Assembly (NCBI GenBank): GCA_900472295.1
Contig: UCIA01000006.1
Span: 83,609 to 147,608, forward strand
Direction: 5' to 3'
Source: Hyphomicrobiales bacterium
GTDB taxonomy: Bacteria > Pseudomonadota > Alphaproteobacteria > Rhizobiales > Rhizobiaceae
Length of the DNA: 64,000 nucleotides
The position numbers were made by a program, and so were the translations under genes. Every line of letters begins with the position of its first letter. Position 1 is the stretch's first letter. Of this stretch, positions 63,991 to 64,000 are shown piece after piece. The notes beneath the pieces are model-generated. The model was given only the letters and a program-made list of their open reading frames with translations. It searched no databases and was not told the DNA's origin.

Positions 63991-64000
63991 GGCAGTAAGG
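63967..64000 (+). repeat. 8-bp tandem repeat at the end of pmtA, cut by the window
   Basis: From 63967 the units are GGGAATAA, GGGAGTAG, GGCAGTAA and GGCAGTAA, then GG at the window edge. The pmtA stop codon is the TAA of the third unit. The period and the GG-to-stop design match the array at 30693. Confidence 0.75.

Overview
The window looks like a chromosomal segment of a high-GC alphaproteobacterium of the order Hyphomicrobiales, most likely Mesorhizobium or a close relative in Phyllobacteriaceae. This is inferred from the style of the proteins, an alphaproteobacterial RpoH promoter in front of dnaK, a PmtA-type methyltransferase after dnaJ, and palindromic intergenic repeats of a rhizobial kind. 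No phage, integrase, transposase, plasmid or CRISPR genes are seen, so this is core chromosome with small accessory insertions.

Layout. 1-6.5 kb: the tail of a Gfo/Idh/MocA-type oxidoreductase, an FAD dehydrogenase, a VOC protein, an ECF sigma factor with a SnoaL-like tail, a GntR regulator with a probable operator next to the cupin gene it faces, and a YihY/BrkB membrane protein. 6.5-12.6 kb: tRNA-Arg(ACG), a sensor histidine kinase, then the core block rpmH-rnpA-yidC and engB, with a CatB-type acetyltransferase lying between yidC and engB. 12.6-22.5 kb: about 10 kb of genes between engB and argB. They comprise a TetR-controlled EmrAB-type efflux pair with two palindromic operators, an FAD monooxygenase, an ECF sigma/anti-sigma pair followed by a fasciclin protein and a Tat-exported MsrB, and an amidase. 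22.6-30.9 kb: argB, a RidA protein under two tandem palindromes, a B12-binding radical SAM protein, Lrp/AsnC with divergent phhA, a GMC oxidoreductase coupled to a 56-residue Tat-signal protein, a diguanylate cyclase, and a HAD 5'-nucleotidase that runs into an 8-bp tandem repeat.

30.9-46 kb: a LOG-family protein, then lysine, translation and repair genes (dapD, dapE, truA, fmt, def, rmuC) with DUF805 proteins, a second diguanylate cyclase, panE, and a VapBC-type toxin-antitoxin pair inserted between fmt and def. After these come a GFA protein, a cation diffusion facilitator and a transglutaminase-like protein that lacks the usual catalytic His. 46-52 kb: a tiny lysine-rich protein, then a guanidine-II (mini-ykkC) riboswitch ahead of a Gdx/SugE exporter, followed by two LLM flavin oxidoreductases, an AI-2E family permease and an arylamine N-acetyltransferase.

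52-59.6 kb is the least ordinary part. A carrier-protein/thioesterase fusion with Cys in the nucleophile position abuts an adenylate-forming ligase. Both converge, two bases apart, on a tripartite tricarboxylate transporter that has a fused TctA-TctB permease and two paralogous binding proteins. I read this tentatively as uptake of a carboxylic acid plus its activation on a carrier protein. 59.6-64 kb holds dnaK with an exact RpoH-type promoter, dnaJ, and a pmtA-like gene that ends in a second 8-bp tandem repeat cut by the window edge.

Starts were chosen by family length and visible Shine-Dalgarno sequences. Gene names rest on reading the translated proteins, not on database searches.
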